Of a DNA stretch of 64,000 nt, positions 61,719 through 64,000 are shown one piece after another. Position 1 is the first letter of the stretch. The number at the start of each line of letters is the position of its first letter. This DNA comes from Alphaproteobacteria bacterium (GTDB lineage Bacteria > Pseudomonadota > Alphaproteobacteria > Thalassobaculales > Thalassobaculaceae). Position numbers and translations under genes: made by a program. The stretch covers positions 1-64,000 of the forward strand of contig JANSYS010000022.1 in NCBI GenBank assembly GCA_024742275.1. Reading direction: 5' to 3'. The notes beneath the pieces are model-generated. The model saw nothing but the letters and a program-made list of their open reading frames with translations. It was not told the origin of the DNA and ran no database searches.

Positions 61719-61753
61719 TGGGCTCTCCATGGATACGGTCGGGGGCGCCAGGT

Positions 61754-63169
61754 TCAGACGGCGACGCGCTCGGGCTGGGCATCGGAAAAGTCGGCGACGT
61801 GCGACAGCGATCGTGCCGCGGCGGTCACGTCGCCGATCACTAGAAGGGCCGGGCCGCGTACCGCCTGTTCCTCCACCAACCGGCCGAGCGTGCCGAGCGT
61901 ACCGGGCAGTACGCGTTGCTCCGGCTGGGTCGCCCTTTCGATCACCGCAACCGGCGTCGACGGTCTGCGTCCCGCCGCGATCATCCGATCGGCGATACCG
62001 CCGGCGACGGAGACGCCCATGTAGACCACGACCGTATTGCGGTGCTCGGCCAGCAGCGCCGGTGCCACATCGAGAGCGCCGTCCCGACCGTGACCTGTGA
62101 TGAAAGTCACGGAGGAGGCAAGTCGCCGGTCGGTCAGCGGTATCTCGCAGGCCGCCGCCGCCCCCAACGCGGCGGTGACGCCGGGAACGACCTGCACGTC
62201 GATCCCGTGTCGGCGCAGATGGTCGACTTCCTCTCCGCCCCGGCCGAAGACGAACGGGTCGCCGCCCTTGAGCCGGACGACGCGCCTGCCGGCCCTGGCC
62301 TCCGCCAGCAGGATTTCGTTGATCTCTTCCTGGCGGGCCTTGTGCCCGCCCTTGCGCTTGCCGACGTCGATCCGGTCGGCATCGCGGCGCACGCAATCGA
62401 GGATGCCGTCTCCGAGGAGCGCATCATGCACAACGACCTCGGCATCCTGCATCAGGCGCAGGGCCTTTACCGTCAGCAGATCCGGGTCGCCCGGTCCGGC
62501 GCCGATCAGGGCGACGGAGCCGCGCGCGGGGGACGGGCGGTCGTCGTTGATCGCCCGCAACATCGCTTCCTGCGCGCCGGTTTCGTCCCCGTTCAGGACC
62601 CGGTCGGCGATGGGACCATCGAAGAAGTGCTCCCAGAAACGGCGGCGCCGGTCCCCGTCCGCCATCGCGGCGGATACCGCACCGCGGAACCGACCGGCGA
62701 AATCGGCGAGGGGGCCCAGCCGGGACGGCAGCAGCGCCTCGATTCTTTCCCGCAGGCGTCGGACCAGCACCGGCGCGGCGCCTGCGCTGCCGATCGCGAC
62801 GAGGATCGGGTCCCGATCGACGATGCCGGGCACGATAACGGTGGAGAGGGCCGGCCGATCGATCACATTGACCGGAAGGCCGGTCGCGCGGGCCGCCGCC
62901 AGGGCCGAGTCGATCGGCTGCGTTCCGTCGTCGGACACGACCAGCAGGGCGGCGCCGTCGAGGTCCTCCGCGTCGAACGGGCGATGCACCAGATCCAACG
63001 CCCCGGCAGCGGCGGCGGCGACGATCTCGTCGTCGGCGCGGGGCGCGATCACCAGCGGTCGGGCGCCGGCCTTCAGCAGCAGTCGGATCTTTCGGGCGGC
63101 TTCCACGCCGCCGCCGACCACGACGACGCGCCGTCCCTCCAATCGGGCGAACAGGGGGAAGTATTTCAT
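61754..63169 (-). CDS. cysG: Siroheme synthase (CysG: dehydrogenase/ferrochelatase + SUMT)
   Basis: A 471-residue bifunctional enzyme making siroheme from uroporphyrinogen III. The N-terminal half (1-210) oxidises precorrin-2 with NAD (MKYFPLFARLEGRRVVVVGG) and inserts iron; the C-terminal half methylates uroporphyrinogen III using SAM (SVALIGAGPGDPDLLTVKAL; VVRLKGGDPFVFGRGGEE). Length matches E. coli CysG (457). The ATG at 63169 is chosen as it starts the conserved domain, although an ATG 12 bases upstream exists. First gene of the operon supplying siroheme for the reductase. Confidence 0.94.
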   Translation of the reverse strand: MKYFPLFARLEGRRVVVVGGGVEAARKIRLLLKAGARPLVIAPRADDEIVAAAAAGALDLVHRPFDAEDLDGAALLVVSDDGTQPIDSALAAARATGLPVNVIDRPALSTVIVPGIVDRDPILVAIGSAGAAPVLVRRLRERIEALLPSRLGPLADFAGRFRGAVSAAMADGDRRRRFWEHFFDGPIADRVLNGDETGAQEAMLRAINDDRPSPARGSVALIGAGPGDPDLLTVKALRLMQDAEVVVHDALLGDGILDCVRRDADRIDVGKRKGGHKARQEEINEILLAEARAGRRVVRLKGGDPFVFGRGGEEVDHLRRHGIDVQVVPGVTAALGAAAACEIPLTDRRLASSVTFITGHGRDGALDVAPALLAEHRNTVVVYMGVSVAGGIADRMIAAGRRPSTPVAVIERATQPEQRVLPGTLGTLGRLVEEQAVRGPALLVIGDVTAAARSLSHVADFSDAQPERVAV

Positions 63170-63335
63170 GGGCGATCTCACCTTGGTCCTCTACGGGCCC
63201 ACGGGGATCACCCGTGGCGCTTTAGCGGTTGATGACGCGGTCGCAAGCTGCCCTTCAAATCGCCGCGGTCCCGGATGCGCCGGCAAGGCGTGGTCGGAAC
63301 GGAAACAGTCAGTTCAACGATGATGCTATAAAGAT

Positions 63336-63374
63336 CGTTCTTAATTGCCTAGATATCGGCCGTTAAAAAGAACG
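63336..63374. promoter_or_regulatory. Inverted repeat in the cysG/Lrp intergenic region
   Basis: CGTTCTT (63336-63342) and AAGAACG (63368-63374) form a perfect 7-bp inverted repeat with a 25-base spacer in AT-rich DNA between the divergent cysG and Lrp/AsnC genes. It may be the Lrp-family binding site. Confidence 0.4.
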
Positions 63375-63434
63375 AGACGGTCAAAATAAGTTCTGATAAG
63401 CAATGAGCCGTTCCCAAACGCGGCGGAGTTCGGA

Positions 63435-63884
63435 ATGGATGATACAGACCGCCGGATCCTGCGGATCCTTCAGACGGACTGCAGCGCTCCGGTTTCGGAG
63501 GTCGCGCGGCAGGTCGGGCTGTCGGCGTCGCCCTGCTGGAAGCGGATCAACAGGTTGCAGGAGAACGGCATCATCCGCGAGCAGGTGGCGGTGCTGGACC
63601 CGGAGGCGCTGGGCTACGGTCTCACGGTCTTCATGGCGATCCGGACCGGGGAGCATTCCGGCGAGTGGCTGCGGAAGTTCGCCGACTTCGTCGGCGCCAT
63701 GCCCGAGGTGCAGGAGTTCCATCGGATGGCCGGCGAGATCGACTACCTGCTCAAGGTGGTGGTCGCCGACATGAAGGCCTTCGACGCGTTCTACAAACGG
63801 CTCGTCGATACGACGCCTCTTGCGGAGGTGACCTCGCGCTTCTCGATGGAGACGATCAAGAGAACGACCGCGCTGCCGGTGTGA
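63435..63884 (+). CDS. Lrp/AsnC-family transcriptional regulator
   Basis: A 149-residue regulator with an N-terminal helix-turn-helix (RRILRILQTDCSAPVSEVAR; LSASPCWKRINRL, about residues 6-45) and a C-terminal AsnC ligand-binding domain ending KRTTALPV. Divergent from cysG with an inverted repeat between them, so it probably controls the siroheme-reductase operon. A Cys in the recognition helix (SPCWKR) is common in this branch. Confidence 0.92.
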   Translation: MDDTDRRILRILQTDCSAPVSEVARQVGLSASPCWKRINRLQENGIIREQVAVLDPEALGYGLTVFMAIRTGEHSGEWLRKFADFVGAMPEVQEFHRMAGEIDYLLKVVVADMKAFDAFYKRLVDTTPLAEVTSRFSMETIKRTTALPV

Positions 63885-63903
63885 GGTTGGGCGGTAGATC
63901 GGA

Positions 63904-64000
63904 TCAGCGCATCCTGAGGCGGGCCTCGTCCTCGACCAGTGCAGGGGTCTCCCCAGGCAACCAGATCGATGCGACGGTGCCGCCCCGCTCGCCGCGGGCG
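63904..64000 (-). CDS. 3' end of a probable sensor histidine kinase (partial)
   Basis: The last 31 codons of a gene running off the window. They read ARGERGGTVASIWLPGETPAL (split here only by the window edge) and end in RLRMR. The GGTV-x-x-IWLP pattern is typical of the end of a histidine kinase ATPase domain. Identification rests on this short piece only. Confidence 0.45.
   Translation of the reverse strand, partial: ARGERGGTVASIWLPGETPALVEDEARLRMR

Overview
The window is high-GC DNA, densely packed and organised into many short operons. The organism is probably an alphaproteobacterium, perhaps of the Rhodospirillales type. This is inferred from the mix of fused TAXI-type TRAP transporters, tandem dipeptide ABC operons, CaiB/BaiF CoA-transferases, and a cysG / DUF2849 / siroheme reductase / DUF934 cluster beside an Lrp/AsnC gene. 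No rRNA, tRNA, insertion sequence, CRISPR array, prophage or origin could be recognised. The one clear compositional break is the AT-rich gene at about 2.9-4.4 kb.

Layout. (1) 0.65-4.4 kb, minus strand: a three-gene cassette of SGNH-like membrane protein, SxtJ-like membrane protein and NodU-type carbamoyltransferase, with end-to-start overlap or near contact, probably for modification of an exported or surface molecule. (2) 4.8-7.1 kb, minus: GAPDH plus ArsJ, the pair that makes and exports 1-arseno-3-phosphoglycerate. (3) 7.3-16.4 kb, minus: atzF-like allophanate hydrolase, a Tat-type solute-binding protein, two permeases, a fused double ATPase, then atzH-, atzG- and atzE-like genes. A LysR-type regulator is divergent at 16.6 kb. 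It looks like a complete uptake-and-hydrolysis operon for a carboxylated ureide. (4) 17.8-22.7 kb, plus: an MFS exporter with a His-rich tail and a TAXI/TRAP transporter. (5) 22.8-34.7 kb, minus: LysR regulator, dipeptide-type ABC transporter, amidase, TauD/TfdA-like oxygenase, gamma-glutamyltransferase-family hydrolase and a DUF2189 membrane protein. (6) 35.0-37.3 kb, plus: acyl-CoA dehydrogenase and CaiB CoA-transferase. (7) 37.3-43.3 kb: a flavin/NAD oxidoreductase, divergent from a polyamine-type ABC transporter operon that ends in a PuuE-like deacetylase-fold protein. (8) 43.4-50.5 kb: copper genes (cueR, copA, a DUF2946-like protein and a YcnI-PCuAC fusion) interleaved with a universal stress protein and a second CoA-transferase. 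(9) 50.6-51.8 kb: a second acyl-CoA dehydrogenase. (10) 52.1-54.2 kb: an ammonium transporter fused to a histidine kinase. (11) 54.2-59.0 kb, minus: a second TAXI/TRAP transporter followed by a second gamma-glutamyltransferase-family enzyme. (12) 59.2-63.9 kb: siroheme synthase, DUF2849, nitrite/sulfite reductase and DUF934, with a divergent Lrp/AsnC regulator. The window ends inside a probable histidine kinase.

How it fits together: the recurring theme is scavenging of small organic nitrogen compounds. There are three ABC importers, two TAXI/TRAP importers, three amidase-signature enzymes, two gamma-glutamyltransferase-family hydrolases and a PuuE-like protein, plus an ammonium-sensing Amt-kinase. 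The hpxXYZ/atzGEH-type genes in one operon and the hpxW-like (gamma-glutamyltransferase-family) genes in two others suggest a split oxalurate/ureide pathway; this is an inference. A second theme is toxic metal or metalloid efflux (arsenate, copper, and possibly nickel or zinc). The most unusual items are the AtzF-ABC-AtzHGE operon with no ring-opening enzyme, the Amt-histidine kinase with no partner beside it, the NodU/SxtJ/SGNH cassette, a CoA-transferase lacking its catalytic aspartate, and a 39-codon leader-like ORF translationally coupled to that gene.
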